DNA of 51,475 nucleotides from Bathymodiolus brooksi thiotrophic gill symbiont (GTDB lineage Bacteria > Pseudomonadota > Gammaproteobacteria > PS1 > Pseudothioglobaceae): NCBI RefSeq assembly GCF_903642095.1, contig NZ_CAHJWD020000245.1, forward strand, positions 1-51,475. The letters run 5' to 3'. Each line of letters starts with the position of its first letter. Positions within the stretch are counted from its first letter, which is position 1. Under the pieces are notes generated by a model. It made no database searches, was not told the origin of the DNA, and was given only the letters and a program-made list of their open reading frames with translations. A program made the translations under genes and the position numbers. Shown here one piece after another: positions 43,536 to 51,475 of this stretch.

Positions 43536-43786
43536 TACTGATTAACAATTTCATTTAATCTTCCAGATTGGTCGGCAGCGGACAGGTCGTCAAAACCGCC
43601 TATATGAGTGTCATTGATGAATATTTGTGGCACAGTGCTTCTACCAGTTTTTTCCATCAATTCATCCCAATCATTACGGTCTTGGACATATTGTTTTTTG
43701 AAGGGAATGCCACGACGCTCTAATAATTGGTAAGCTCTTTGACAAAATGGACATGTGTCAGAACAATAAATAATATTCTTTTTCAT
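43535..43786 (-). CDS. grxC: Glutaredoxin 3
   Basis: 83 residues from the ATG at 43786 (MKKNIIYCSD); a longer frame would overlap the rhodanese gene and lacks support. Active site C12-P-F-C15 in TCPFCQRAYQLL, cis-Pro motif STVPQIFINDTHIGGFDDL. Cytoplasmic disulfide/glutathione reductant. It lies between the rhodanese and gpsA genes. Confidence 0.95.
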   Translation of the reverse strand: MKKNIIYCSDTCPFCQRAYQLLERRGIPFKKQYVQDRNDWDELMEKTGRSTVPQIFINDTHIGGFDDLSAADQSGRLNEIVNQ

Positions 43787-43794
43787 AACAATCT

Positions 43795-44220
43795 TTATTT
43801 GGCTTTTATTGGTAAATTTGCTTTTTTCCAAGCCAAGATTCCCCCTTTTAAATTGTAAACTTGTTCAAATCCATTGCGTGTTAATAATCCTGAAATGTGT
43901 GCTGAACGCGAGCCACTACGGCAATAGACCAGCACTTTTTTGCTGTTATCTAAAGTATCAAGTTTGTTTTTGACTTGACTCAGTGGAATATGAACAGCAT
44001 TCTCAATATAACCTTCTTTTTTGCGTTCTTTAACTTCGCGCACATCTAAAATAATTAAATTTTTCTCATCCATTAGCGTTACTGCATTATTAACTTCTAT
44101 ATTTTCATATTTTTTTAATTTATCAGCAATAATATTGCCAATTAATAAAGCAATTAAAATAAACAGCGTGACGGTGGTAAAAATTTGATCGTCATTCAAT
44201 AAAAATTCCAATAGTTCCAT
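43795..44220 (-). CDS. Membrane-anchored rhodanese-domain protein (YibN-like)
   Basis: 141 residues. An N-terminal membrane helix (about 14-32), then a rhodanese domain: ILDVREVKERKKEGYIENAVHIPL and the active loop YCRSGSRSAH with catalytic Cys100. YibN-type proteins neighbour grxC in many gammaproteobacteria. Possible sulfurtransferase; it is the only rhodanese in the window and is not linked to tusA-dsrE. Confidence 0.9.
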   Translation of the reverse strand: MELLEFLLNDDQIFTTVTLFILIALLIGNIIADKLKKYENIEVNNAVTLMDEKNLIILDVREVKERKKEGYIENAVHIPLSQVKNKLDTLDNSKKVLVYCRSGSRSAHISGLLTRNGFEQVYNLKGGILAWKKANLPIKAK

Positions 44221-44223
44221 TTC

Positions 44224-44805
44224 TTATTTCCTCGTTAAAAAATTGTTTAGCATATCATGACCTTGTTCGGTCAAAATAGATTCTGGGTGAAATTGCACTC
44301 CTTCAATTGCCATTTCTTTATGCCGAATACCCATAATTTCATCCATTTCCCCTTGCTCATCCTCAGTCCAAGCGGTAATTTCAAAGCAATCAGGCAAACT
44401 GAGTTGTTCAGCAACCAATGAATGGTAGCGAGTAGCGTTTAAGGGATTTTTTAATTCAAAAAACACACCTTTGCTGGTGTGGTGTATTGGTGATATTTTG
44501 CCGTGCATAATTTTTTTAGCACCAATAATTTTGCCACCAAAAGCCTGAGCCATTGCCTGAAAGCCAAGACATACGCCAAGCATTGGAATTTTGCCAGAAA
44601 AATATTCAATCACTTTAATTGAAATTCCCGCCTCGTTAGGTGTGCAAGGGCCGGGCGATATAACCAAGAATTCTGGATTAAGCTGCTCAATTTCTTTTAT
44701 CGTAATTTCATCGTTACGGCATACTTTAACTTCTTGACCCAGTTCACCAAAATACTGCACTAAGTTATAGGTAAATGAATCGTAATTGTCAATCATTAAA
44801 AGCAT
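44224..44805 (-). CDS. trpG: Anthranilate/aminodeoxychorismate synthase glutaminase subunit
   Basis: 193-residue class I glutaminase: [14 protein letters not shown], nucleophile Cys79 in [16 protein letters not shown], and [13 protein letters not shown]. TrpG and PabA are nearly identical and many bacteria use one for both tryptophan and folate; no trpE or pabB is next to it. Three bases from the rhodanese gene downstream. Confidence 0.93.
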   Translation of the reverse strand: MLLMIDNYDSFTYNLVQYFGELGQEVKVCRNDEITIKEIEQLNPEFLVISPGPCTPNEAGISIKVIEYFSGKIPMLGVCLGFQAMAQAFGGKIIGAKKIMHGKISPIHHTSKGVFFELKNPLNATRYHSLVAEQLSLPDCFEITAWTEDEQGEMDEIMGIRHKEMAIEGVQFHPESILTEQGHDMLNNFLTRK

Positions 44806-44866
44806 AGTTTATTATTTTTTCCGATATTTAGTGAGTTTCATTTTTTTTACTCCCTAAGGGTAAAAA

Positions 44867-44893
44867 AAAGACCTCCAAAAAAGGAGGCCTTTA
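44867..44893 (-). terminator. Rho-independent terminator of ubiC-cmoA
   Basis: Stem AAAGRCCTCC-type (AAAGACCTCC/GGAGGCCTTT, one mismatch) with a six-A loop, followed on the minus strand by a run of eight T. Sits 66 bases past the cmoA stop. Confidence 0.88.
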
Positions 44894-44958
44894 CGCTTGC
44901 CTACAAGCTTACAGATACAATCAAAAATTATACACAAGTTTTTTGTTTTACAACAAAT

Positions 44959-45672
44959 TTATTTAATTGCTAGAAAGGTGGCAAAGTTTAAACATTGAAA
45001 ATGACAAAAATTTTGACTAAATCCTGCTGCTTTAAATCGTGCAAAATGCGTTTGTTCATTGTCTGTTATCAGCACATTTTCAATTGATTGTCTTTTGGCA
45101 GAAATTTCTAGTTCACTGTATCCATTCGCCCGTTTAAAATCCAAATGTAGTTTTGTCATTTCCGCTTGTTTTTGCACATCATTAAAATGAATTTTATCCG
45201 ATACAATCAATACACCACCTTTGTTTAACCCTTGATAAATGGCATTAATGAGTGCTTGTCTTTGTTCAGGCTTGATAAATTGCAGGGTGAGATTAATCAC
45301 TACCATTGATGCATTTTGAATAGTAATGTCTCCAATATCAGCGCAAATCACTTCAAACTTTTCTATTTTATTGCTCATATTTTGCACACATTTTTTTGTC
45401 ATTTCTATTGAGCTGTCCACTGCAATAATATGATTATTTTTATGTGGATTGTTCACGCCAAGGGCGATTGCTGTTGCCCCAGTTGAGGCACCAAGGTCGT
45501 AATAGTTGGTGTTATTTTTCCCATAAGTTTTTACCATTAAACCAATCATTTCAATCATAGATTGATAGCCCGGTACTGAGCGTCTAACCATATCGTCAAA
45601 CACATTGACAACGCTTGCGTCAAAAGTAAAATCAACCAAATCGTTTTTCTTTAAAAAAATATCATCACGCAT
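44959..45672 (-). CDS. cmoA: Carboxy-S-adenosyl-L-methionine synthase CmoA
   Basis: 237 residues from the ATG at 45672 (MRDDIFLKKNDLVDFTFD). A longer frame would overlap ubiC by 61 bases rather than 8. SAM-fold with YYDLGASTGATAIAL, VDSSIEMTKKC, ADIGD and LTLQFIKPEQR, all typical of CmoA, which makes carboxy-SAM for cmo5U34 in tRNA. cmoB is not adjacent. Confidence 0.94.
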   Translation of the reverse strand: MRDDIFLKKNDLVDFTFDASVVNVFDDMVRRSVPGYQSMIEMIGLMVKTYGKNNTNYYDLGASTGATAIALGVNNPHKNNHIIAVDSSIEMTKKCVQNMSNKIEKFEVICADIGDITIQNASMVVINLTLQFIKPEQRQALINAIYQGLNKGGVLIVSDKIHFNDVQKQAEMTKLHLDFKRANGYSELEISAKRQSIENVLITDNEQTHFARFKAAGFSQNFCHFQCLNFATFLAIK

Positions 45673-46132
45673 ATAAAGGCTCCAAGAAAAATTCACACAC
45701 CAAAAGTTTACTTGTGCCAATGGCAAAAGTTGAACGCCTGCCCCAAATTTCCCCCGTATGGGTTATTTGTAATTGACCACGCACAATCTTTGGGTTATTA
45801 AACAATATTTCTCCCAATGGTTTAGAGCCAATATTTAATAAATCCCGGGTGTCATCGTTGATGGGAATGATTGAACGCGCAAAAACCACTGCCTGTTGAT
45901 TGCCTAATAATTCCACTTCACGAATGATGCAATCAGCTTGGAAATTGATTAAATCGGCTTCATCCTTGTTTGCCTGTGCTTGTGTTTGTGACAAGACATT
46001 GACTGAAAAATCTGCAAAAAGCTGTTTGAGTTTTTTGGTGAGGGATTGGTCATCAATCAGCCATGGTTTTACTATTTCAGGTATGGCTGTTTGTGCGTTT
46101 AAATTTTCCCAAGTAAGATTTTTAGTGTTCAT
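45665..46132 (-). CDS. ubiC: Chorismate lyase
   Basis: 155 residues. CIIREVELLGNQQAVVFARSIIP, then GSKPLGEILF and GEIWGRRSTFAIGTSKLLVCEFFLEP match UbiC, which releases pyruvate from chorismate to give 4-hydroxybenzoate for ubiquinone. Slightly shorter than E. coli UbiC. ubiA is not next to it. Overlaps cmoA by 8 bases. Confidence 0.9.
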   Translation of the reverse strand: MNTKNLTWENLNAQTAIPEIVKPWLIDDQSLTKKLKQLFADFSVNVLSQTQAQANKDEADLINFQADCIIREVELLGNQQAVVFARSIIPINDDTRDLLNIGSKPLGEILFNNPKIVRGQLQITHTGEIWGRRSTFAIGTSKLLVCEFFLEPLYA

Positions 46133-46206
46133 AAGTCCGATATTTTACTTCAAGAAAACGCTGTGCATACATTTTTAAGCCCCAACTTCACGAGGATGAG
46201 AGTTGT

Positions 46207-48273
46207 TTAAATACTGGCGTATTGGGCTTTGTCTTTGGTAATCCAGCGATGAATTAAAGCTTGTTGTTGTGCTTCATCTTCGTTGATAAATTGGTTGCAA
46301 TAAAAATGCACTTGATTGAGTAGATAGCCATCACGCACGATATTGGCAATTTTCATATCAGCAATACCTGTTTGTTGTGTGCCAAGAATTTCGCCAGGGC
46401 CTCGTAATTCTAAATCTTTGTTAGCAATGATAAAGCCATCGTTGGTTTGCCTGAGAATATTCAGGCGTTGCGTTGCATTGGCACTCAGTGGTGGCTGATA
46501 CATTAGAATACAGATGCTTTTATTGCTACCACGCCCGACACGCCCACGCAGTTGGTGCAATTGTGCCAGCCCCAAGCGTTCTGAATTTTCAATCACCATT
46601 AACGAGGCATTAGGCACATTAACGCCAACTTCAATCACAGTTGTTGCTACCAATACATTAATCTTACCCTGTGCAAATTGCTGCATAATAGATTGTTTTT
46701 CGTCTTTGTTCATTTTGCCGTGAATGAGCATAACAGTATGGTCTGGTAAATTTTCTTGTAAATAATGGTTCGTATTGGTGGCAGACTCTGCCCGTAATGC
46801 TTCTGATTCTTCAATCAAAGTGCAAACCCAATACACCTGATTATTGGCATCACACACCCGCTTGATTTTTTCAATCACTTCATCTTTGCGTTTATTACTA
46901 AGGGCAATTGTTTGCACTGGCGTTCTTCCCGGTGGCAATTCATCAATAATAGATGAATCTAAATCTGCATAAGCACTCATCGTCAATGAGCGAGGAATGG
47001 GCGTGGCAGTCATCACTAATTGGTGTGGCGTGTTGTGTGCTTTTTGCGTCAAAGACAATCGTTGATGCACGCCAAATTTATGTTGTTCATCAACAATCAC
47101 CAAGCCGAGTTTATTAAAGACCACCGATTTTTGAAACAAAGCGTGTGTGCCAATCACGACTTGTGCCTGCCCTAGGCGTATTTTTTCCAGTTGTTCCGTT
47201 CTTGTTTTGGTGTTTTGTGAGCCTGTTAAAAATGCTATTTCAATGCCTAAAATGGTTAAATAATTGGTGAAACTTTGTAGATGTTGATAAGCCAAAATTT
47301 CAGTTGGCGCCATAATTGCCGCTTGAAAACCATTCTCAATTGCTTGCAAACAAGCAAAAACAGCCACAATAGTTTTGCCCGAACCCACATCGCCTTGCAG
47401 CAGTCTAAGCATCGGATGATTGGATGATAAATCAGTGTTAATATCTGTGATACTGCGTTGTTGTGCATTGGTTAGTTCAAAGCCTAGATTTTTATGTAGT
47501 TGCTTAGGCAGTGCGTCTTTAATCACAAAAACATTCGTTGTTTTATTTTTCCGTTGTTTTTTTAATTGCAATAAACTCAGTTGTTGTGCACACAATTCCT
47601 CGATAATCAATCGTTGTTGCGCAATGTGTTTGAATGCTTCAATTTGTTCTAAATTCTCATTTTCTTTTGGGTGGTGTAATATCTCTAATGCCTGCTTTAA
47701 TGACGGCATAGAATGACCAGAAAAACGCTCAAAATTATCTCTCAATGGCGATTCTTTTAACGCTGTCATCGCAACCCCAACCCATTTTTTCATTTGTGCT
47801 TGGTGAATGTTGCCAGTCAGCGGATAAATTGGACTTAAAGTCTTTTCCAGTAACGAACTTTGCCCCTTGGAAATTAGTCGATATTCAGGATGGTGCATTT
47901 CTAAGCCATCGCTGCCGTTTTTTACCTCACCAAAGCATTGGATAATGTTGCCACGAACCAGTTGTTGTTTTTGATATTGATTAAAATGAAAGAAGCGCAA
48001 CAGTAAGCGTCGATTGTTTTCATCAACAAGATAACACAACAATTGACGCACTCTTGTTGTCGATGTTTCAACATTTTTAATAGTGAGTTGCACCAAAATC
48101 TCATTACCCACCTGTGCTTCATTTAATTTACCAATAGAGGTCTTATTTTGATACCGATGTGGCAAATGGAACAACAAATGTTCTAAATTATAAATGCCAA
48201 TCGCATTCAATTTGTCTTGTGCTTTTGGCCCTAATCCATTAATAGAAATAATAGGATCAGACAACTTACTCAT
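46207..48273 (-). CDS. recG: ATP-dependent DNA helicase RecG
   Basis: 688 residues. N-terminal wedge domain (LIFHLPHRYQNKTSIGKL), Walker A GDVGSGKTIVA, APTEILAYQH, Walker B IVDEQHKFGVHQR, TATPIPRSL, VATTVIEVGVNVPNA and QLRGRVGRG. Remodels stalled forks and Holliday junctions. Shares one base with the ridA stop, so the two are coupled. Confidence 0.97.
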   Translation of the reverse strand: MSKLSDPIISINGLGPKAQDKLNAIGIYNLEHLLFHLPHRYQNKTSIGKLNEAQVGNEILVQLTIKNVETSTTRVRQLLCYLVDENNRRLLLRFFHFNQYQKQQLVRGNIIQCFGEVKNGSDGLEMHHPEYRLISKGQSSLLEKTLSPIYPLTGNIHQAQMKKWVGVAMTALKESPLRDNFERFSGHSMPSLKQALEILHHPKENENLEQIEAFKHIAQQRLIIEELCAQQLSLLQLKKQRKNKTTNVFVIKDALPKQLHKNLGFELTNAQQRSITDINTDLSSNHPMLRLLQGDVGSGKTIVAVFACLQAIENGFQAAIMAPTEILAYQHLQSFTNYLTILGIEIAFLTGSQNTKTRTEQLEKIRLGQAQVVIGTHALFQKSVVFNKLGLVIVDEQHKFGVHQRLSLTQKAHNTPHQLVMTATPIPRSLTMSAYADLDSSIIDELPPGRTPVQTIALSNKRKDEVIEKIKRVCDANNQVYWVCTLIEESEALRAESATNTNHYLQENLPDHTVMLIHGKMNKDEKQSIMQQFAQGKINVLVATTVIEVGVNVPNASLMVIENSERLGLAQLHQLRGRVGRGSNKSICILMYQPPLSANATQRLNILRQTNDGFIIANKDLELRGPGEILGTQQTGIADMKIANIVRDGYLLNQVHFYCNQFINEDEAQQQALIHRWITKDKAQYASI

Positions 48274-48662
48274 TACTCAATAACCATAACGCCATCCATC
48301 TCCACCTGTGCCGCTTTTGGTAATTCTTTAACGCCAATCGCCGCCCGTGCAGGATAAGGCTGAGAAAAATATTGTGCCATAATCTCATTCACAATTGGAA
48401 AATGACTTAATTCCGTTAAAAAGATATTAAGTTTTACAATGTCATTCAACCCACCACCTGCTGCCTCACACACCGCTGTTAAATTCTTAAACACCCGATG
48501 AATCTGCTCACTAATATCACCCTCAACCATCTCCATCGTCTCAGGTATCAAAGGAATTTGCCCTGAAAGATAAACAGTTGTCCCACCAGTTACCGCTACC
48601 GCTTGTGAATAAGTGCCAATTGCTTGCGGCGCTTTGTTTGTTGAAATAATCTCTTTTTGCAT
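48273..48662 (-). CDS. ridA: RidA family reactive-enamine deaminase
   Basis: 129 residues. [15 protein letters not shown] at the N-terminus, [10 protein letters not shown], and the C-terminal [22 protein letters not shown] with the conserved Arg and Glu of the active site. Hydrolyses 2-aminoacrylate and similar imines. Directly upstream of recG. Confidence 0.95.
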   Translation of the reverse strand: MQKEIISTNKAPQAIGTYSQAVAVTGGTTVYLSGQIPLIPETMEMVEGDISEQIHRVFKNLTAVCEAAGGGLNDIVKLNIFLTELSHFPIVNEIMAQYFSQPYPARAAIGVKELPKAAQVEMDGVMVIE

Positions 48663-48678
48663 AATAATCTCTTTAATG

Positions 48679-49030
48679 GTAATTTAATATGACCAAATTT
48701 TACTGCATATTTATACCAAGTCTTAATAAAATGACGAAATGGAGAGCGCAAAATATCTAAAGTTTTGTGTAACGCACATGAGATATCATCACCCATTGCA
48801 TAAACTTACTAAGATTATTCTCACTTCGTGGCACTACCAATAAATGAAAATGATTAGGCATAAGATAATAGGCATGCAGTTCTATGTTTTTTTTCAAGTC
48901 CTGTCTTTAACAAAGTCAAAAAAATACTCATAATCATCATCAAAAACTTGCATACACATTTTACCTCTGTTGATGTGGTAAATTCCACTTTGGGTTTCTC
49001 CTCTAGGTATGCGTGGTATTCTGATGGTTT
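48679..49030 (-). pseudogene. Broken Y1 (REP-associated) transposase
   Basis: On the minus strand, pieces in different frames line up with RAYT/Y1 transposases: RIPRIPRGETQSGIYHINRG with MQVFDDDYEYFFDFVKDRT, a frameshift, then IELHAYYLMPNHFHLLVVPR with the HUH motif HFH, SENNLSKFMQWVM, a second frameshift and a tail [12 protein letters not shown]. At least two frameshifts; no clear start codon. Upstream lies the GGGGACAGGCTACTTTTAAT leader often seen before such genes. It is inactive. Confidence 0.8.
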
Positions 49031-49059
49031 TTGTGATAAAAAATGAACATTATGGTATT

Positions 49060-49164
49060 AAAAGTAGCCTGTCCCCATTATTCTTACTGCCCCCATTATT
49101 CTTAAAGTGGGGGGCTTCAGCCTGCCTCTATTATCCCTCTTATTTTCTGTCCCCATTATTTTCC
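49060..49164 (-). repeat. Repeated AATAATGGGGACAG boxes
   Basis: On the minus strand AATAATGGGG(A/G)CAG occurs three times: near 49062-49075, 49079-49092 and 49148-49161, the first followed by GCTACTTTTAATACC and the broken transposase. They may be recognition or leader repeats of that transposase. A related GGGGACAGGC occurs near 39952. Confidence 0.55.
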
Positions 49165-49203
49165 CAGTAAATCAAAAAAATCTGATTTACTGAGATTTTT
49201 TTT
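49165..49203 (+). terminator. Hairpin with T-run
   Basis: CAGTAAATC/GATTTACTG, a perfect 9-bp stem with a 10-base loop, then AGATTTTTTTTT. Shaped like a plus-strand terminator, although no intact plus-strand gene precedes it. Confidence 0.5.
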
Positions 49204-49290
49204 TGTAATTTAGAAAGGACGGATGTTGATGCCCGTCAATTGGAAGTTGTGCACTTATGAGTCGAATTCATCATATTTTTTAAAGGTTTT

Positions 49291-49608
49291 CTATAAACTT
49301 GTTATAAGAGAGCTAACATCACGACTGGCGTTAAAAACAAATAATATTTCTACAATTTGTTTGTCGTCTAAAACACGATAATAACTATTGTAATGATCGT
49401 ATGACCAAATTCTGATTTCATCAATTAAATCTAATTCCTCTACAATTTTTCCTGAATAAGGGAAAATAGAAAGTGTTTTGTTTAGTGAGGTTGTCATTTC
49501 ATCAACAAAAGTTATTGCTCTAGTGGGGTTATCCAGTGCAATATATTCACCAATAACTAGTAAACCCTCCCTAGCGGATGGCATAATTATTATTTGATAA
49601 CGCTTCAT
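49291..49608 (-). CDS. RelE/ParE-family toxin
   Basis: 105 residues with the ParE-type fold: YQIIIMPSAREGLLVIGEYIALDNPTRAITFVDEM, then IWSYDHYNSYYRVLDDKQIVEILFVFNASRD. RelE types cut mRNA at the ribosome; ParE types poison gyrase; which applies is unclear. It overlaps the antitoxin gene by 4 bases, with the antitoxin first, the usual order. Confidence 0.88.
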   Translation of the reverse strand: MKRYQIIIMPSAREGLLVIGEYIALDNPTRAITFVDEMTTSLNKTLSIFPYSGKIVEELDLIDEIRIWSYDHYNSYYRVLDDKQIVEILFVFNASRDVSSLITSL

Positions 49609-49907
49609 TTGCTGTTGTTAGATTTTATTCTTGCTTGTAATTCTGTTTTTAAATCGGCTATATAACCGTCTGTTAATTCTTGTCCTCTACCTGCCTTAGC
49701 ATCAGCCAAACCAGTTTTAACACCTGCTTTAATTGTTTCTCTCATAGAGTCTGCCAGCTCAAATATGGCAGGTAAATTTTCCATGGAAAGCATCACCCCA
49801 ACAGGGCGATTCCTTCTAGTAACCATGACAGGCTCACGCTGAGCGGAGTCTAAAAAAGCACCAAATGAGTTTTGTGCTTCTTTTGAGGTAATTGTTTTCA
49901 TGCTCAT
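49605..49907 (-). CDS. Phd/YefM-family antitoxin
   Basis: 100 residues (or 98 from the second Met at 49901). TITSKEAQNSFGAFLDSAQREPVMVTRRNRPVGVMLSME is the Phd/YefM DNA-binding domain (split by position only), followed by a helical toxin-binding tail rich in Lys and Glu. It should repress its own promoter with the toxin bound. Toxin gene overlaps by 4 bases. Confidence 0.9.
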   Translation of the reverse strand: MSMKTITSKEAQNSFGAFLDSAQREPVMVTRRNRPVGVMLSMENLPAIFELADSMRETIKAGVKTGLADAKAGRGQELTDGYIADLKTELQARIKSNNSK

Positions 49908-50055
49908 AACTCCATCGATTAATGATAATGTAGTTATTATAGCTACTTCAGGGATAAATCAAAACTTTTTTGCAGAATTTACTTGTGCTGAAGATAGAGA
50001 AATAACTAAAAATATCAATTAAATCGATAGTCTTAAAATAACAAAAACCCCAATA

Positions 50056-50182
50056 AAAAGACCCCTGCATACCCCCTAAAAACAAACTCTAAAATTAAAA
50101 AAATCTATTTTTTTCTAAGCAAATAATATAAGATTTTTAGGGTTAATTTAGGATTTTTTTTGGTTTAATGCAGGGGTCTTTT
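50056..50182. mobile_element. 127-bp inverted-repeat element, MITE-like
   Basis: Perfect 15-bp ends AAAAGACCCCTGCAT and ATGCAGGGGTCTTTT. The AT-rich interior is itself loosely palindromic (CCTAAATTAACCCTAAAAATC-like blocks on both arms, in opposite directions) and contains no gene. No obvious target duplication. A large-loop terminator is an alternative reading, but the roughly 97-base spacer argues against it. Confidence 0.6.
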
Positions 50183-50282
50183 CCTTTAAAAATATAATGG
50201 CGTGGTGGTAACCTACCTAGTAACTTGTTTAAAGTTTATTCTATTTCAAATGTTCTAGGTCGGTCTAACGACCAGCTCACTG

Positions 50283-50325
50283 GAAAAATAAAGCATAATG
50301 AGAAACGAATGTAACTTTATTTTTC
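50283..50325 (-). repeat. 11-bp inverted repeat after the hsdR relic
   Basis: GAAAAATAAAG and CTTTATTTTTC, perfect, 21-base spacer, 16 bases beyond the relic's stop. Could have been the terminator of the original hsd operon. Confidence 0.35.
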
Positions 50326-50341
50326 TGCATGTAGCATCTTG

Positions 50342-51199
50342 TTATACATTTTTCTCTCTATTTTTCTTAAAGTTTTCCGCTTGTTCAAAAATATCTTTGT
50401 AAACTTCGTCTCTTTCTACTGGTGGGTAACCATGTTTATCCAACAATAAAATTAGCCCAACTTTTAGAGATGATTTAATGTCTTCTCGTTTACTCCAGTC
50501 AGGAAATTTAGCTTGGGAATCCACCAAATCACTTACCGCTTTCGCTAATGAAATAAGCTTGTCTTTTGGGTATTTGAAATCATATTTAACACACAACTCT
50601 TTTAAAATATCGTAAAAGGCTTTTTCTTCAAAATCAATTCCCAATTCAACGCCTGCAGTAAATTCTCTTTGGACTTCCCAGATCAAATTGGTTAAATGCT
50701 CCGCCATTTCTTCATAGACTTCACTACGCAAAACATCATCTTCTTTTCTTTCATTGTAGCGTTCAACTAAGGGCAGCATTTTTTTAGAAAAATCAATGCC
50801 TTTTACTTTATTGACTTTCTTAATTTCTCTAATAGCTTTCGCTAAGAGTTGTTGAAGCAACTTTATTTTTGTATTTGGCAATTTTATCTTGGCAATTTTC
50901 GCCAAATAATCTTCATTAAAAAGGTCTTGTTCGGTTTCTGCCTCATCTCCAAGTTTAAGAATTTCCTGCACACCATCACTTTCCAAGGCATTTTTTATCA
51001 TTTCTCGAACTTTAGCGTTCATTTGTGCCGTGTCAGGTGCATTACCTTTTGTGAGTTTAAAAACAATTGAGCGAACAGCTAAGTAGAAATGTGTGAAATC
51101 TCTTTCACCTTTGTTGTATTCGGCTAATGCAAGATTCATTGCTTTTTTAATGCCAATATAATCAACAACTAATCCTTTGTGCTCCTCGTTCCCACGCAC
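50342..51199 (-). pseudogene. hsdR: C-terminal relic of type I restriction subunit HsdR
   Basis: The frame encodes GLVVDYIGIKKAMNLALAEYNKG, the linker after the HsdR motor, then the DUF3387-type C-terminal domain (GIDFSKKMLPLVERYNERK, EEMAEHLTNLIWEVQREF, LGIDFEEKAFYDILKELC). Only about 280 residues of a protein normally near 1000: nuclease and helicase domains are missing. The homology stops exactly at the REP-like palindrome at 51185-51213, where the nominal GTG start lies. So it is a 5'-truncated remnant, and hsdM/hsdS are not in view. Confidence 0.85.
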
Positions 51200-51213
51200 A
51201 GTGTGGAAACGAG
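51185..51213. repeat. REP-like palindrome
   Basis: CTCGTTCCCACGC-ACA-GTGTGGAAACGAG: 12 of 13 positions pair, one of them G-U. It resembles the widespread CTCGTTCCCACGC...GCGTGGGAACGAG repeats of many proteobacteria, which are mobilised by RAYT transposases. It lies exactly at the break of hsdR. Confidence 0.7.
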
Positions 51214-51230
51214 AGTAAATATCTTATTCC

Positions 51231-51475
51231 TCACTCAATATAGTAATTTCCATAAACAATTGGCTTTAACTCTGAATTAAATTGATAAAAAGTTACTTGA
51301 TAATTACCTGTATTCCAATTTTCATTAGGGGTAAAACTTACCCAATTTTGTCTAGTAATTGGGTTAATATCTTTCTTTTTAAATAACAAAACCCGACCAC
51401 TATCAATATGCATCCATTTAATGAAAGTATTGCTTAACATATCACTATTTTCATCTAATTGTAAGTGTGCATAAA
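51231..51475 (-). CDS. C-terminal fragment of an unrecognised protein, cut by window edge
   Basis: Open from the window edge (YAHLQLDENSD precedes the Met at 51440) to a TGA at 51231-51233, 80 codons visible. The end, NWVSFTPNENWNTGNYQVTFYQ and IVYGNYYIE, looks like a small all-beta C-terminal domain; no family is recognised. The Met at 51440 is probably internal, since the frame stays open beyond it. Confidence 0.6.
   Translation of the reverse strand, partial: YAHLQLDENSDMLSNTFIKWMHIDSGRVLLFKKKDINPITRQNWVSFTPNENWNTGNYQVTFYQFNSELKPIVYGNYYIE

Larger units (their letters stand above)
49908..50341. other. Gene-free accessory DNA with inverted repeats
   Basis: 434 bases. Holds the antitoxin promoter, the 127-bp inverted-repeat element (50056-50182), a small GGTCG/CGACC hairpin at 50258-50273, and an 11-bp inverted repeat GAAAAATAAAG/CTTTATTTTTC at 50283-50325 just after the hsdR relic. 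No open frame worth calling. Confidence 0.5.

Noticed and set aside
1..51475. tRNA, rRNA or CRISPR array
   Set aside because: Intergenic gaps were read for cloverleaf-like blocks, rRNA cores and spaced direct repeats; none was convincing by eye.

Overview
The window reads as chromosomal DNA of an AT-rich gammaproteobacterium. Proteins resemble gammaproteobacterial families closely (YadG/YadH, FolB, L13, TcdA, CmoA, UbiC). The mix of a cbb3-type terminal oxidase, a DsrE-TusA sulfur-carrier pair, an NnrS/hemerythrin group and a small, tightly packed biosynthetic gene set points by inference to a sulfur-oxidising lineage of the SUP05/Thioglobus type, possibly a host-associated relative. That placement is not proven by anything in the sequence alone.

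Layout. 1-5 kb: truncated radC, then lpdA and aceF (E3 and E2 of a 2-oxoacid dehydrogenase, minus strand) and a divergent YadGH-type ABC exporter. 5-10.6 kb: plsY; a run folB-folK-dsbA-like-thiD; an unrecognised pair of small genes; hisC and nif3. 10.6-12.6 kb: a decayed copy of the end of nif3, then three lipoprotein genes (CsgG-like, DUF4810-like, DUF799/GNA1162-like). 12.6-18 kb: asd, hisB, hisH, a DUF1841 gene, nth and sbcB. 18-20 kb: a decayed locus with mobile-element fragments, a membrane-bound LytTR regulator and a cold-shock gene. 20-24 kb: a SulP transporter behind deaD. 24-28 kb: a Yip1-like protein and ccoNOQP. 27.7-32.2 kb, minus strand: hemerythrin-like, nnrS, a thioredoxin-fold protein, tcdA, a TatD nuclease, dsrE and tusA. 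32-41 kb: BepA-like protease, rpiA, rdgB, hemW, glnS, pgi, galU, rplM, rpsI. 41-48.7 kb, minus strand: bax, a histidine phosphatase, gpsA, grxC, a rhodanese, trpG, cmoA, ubiC, recG, ridA.

The last 3 kb (48.7-51.5 kb) is an accessory zone: a broken Y1 (REP-associated) transposase, repeated GGGGACAG boxes, a Phd/ParE-type toxin-antitoxin pair, a 127-bp terminal-inverted-repeat element, a REP-like palindrome and a C-terminal relic of a type I restriction subunit HsdR.

Most genes form short head-to-tail runs with overlaps or gaps of a few bases. A family of short palindromic elements with ends GAGACCTTTGCATAAATATG is scattered through intergenic DNA; two copies have apparent target-site duplications. 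No rRNA, tRNA or CRISPR array was recognised. The least explained intact loci are the small-ORF/coiled-coil membrane protein pair at 8042-8813, the three-lipoprotein locus, and the membrane LytTR regulator beside its decayed neighbour.
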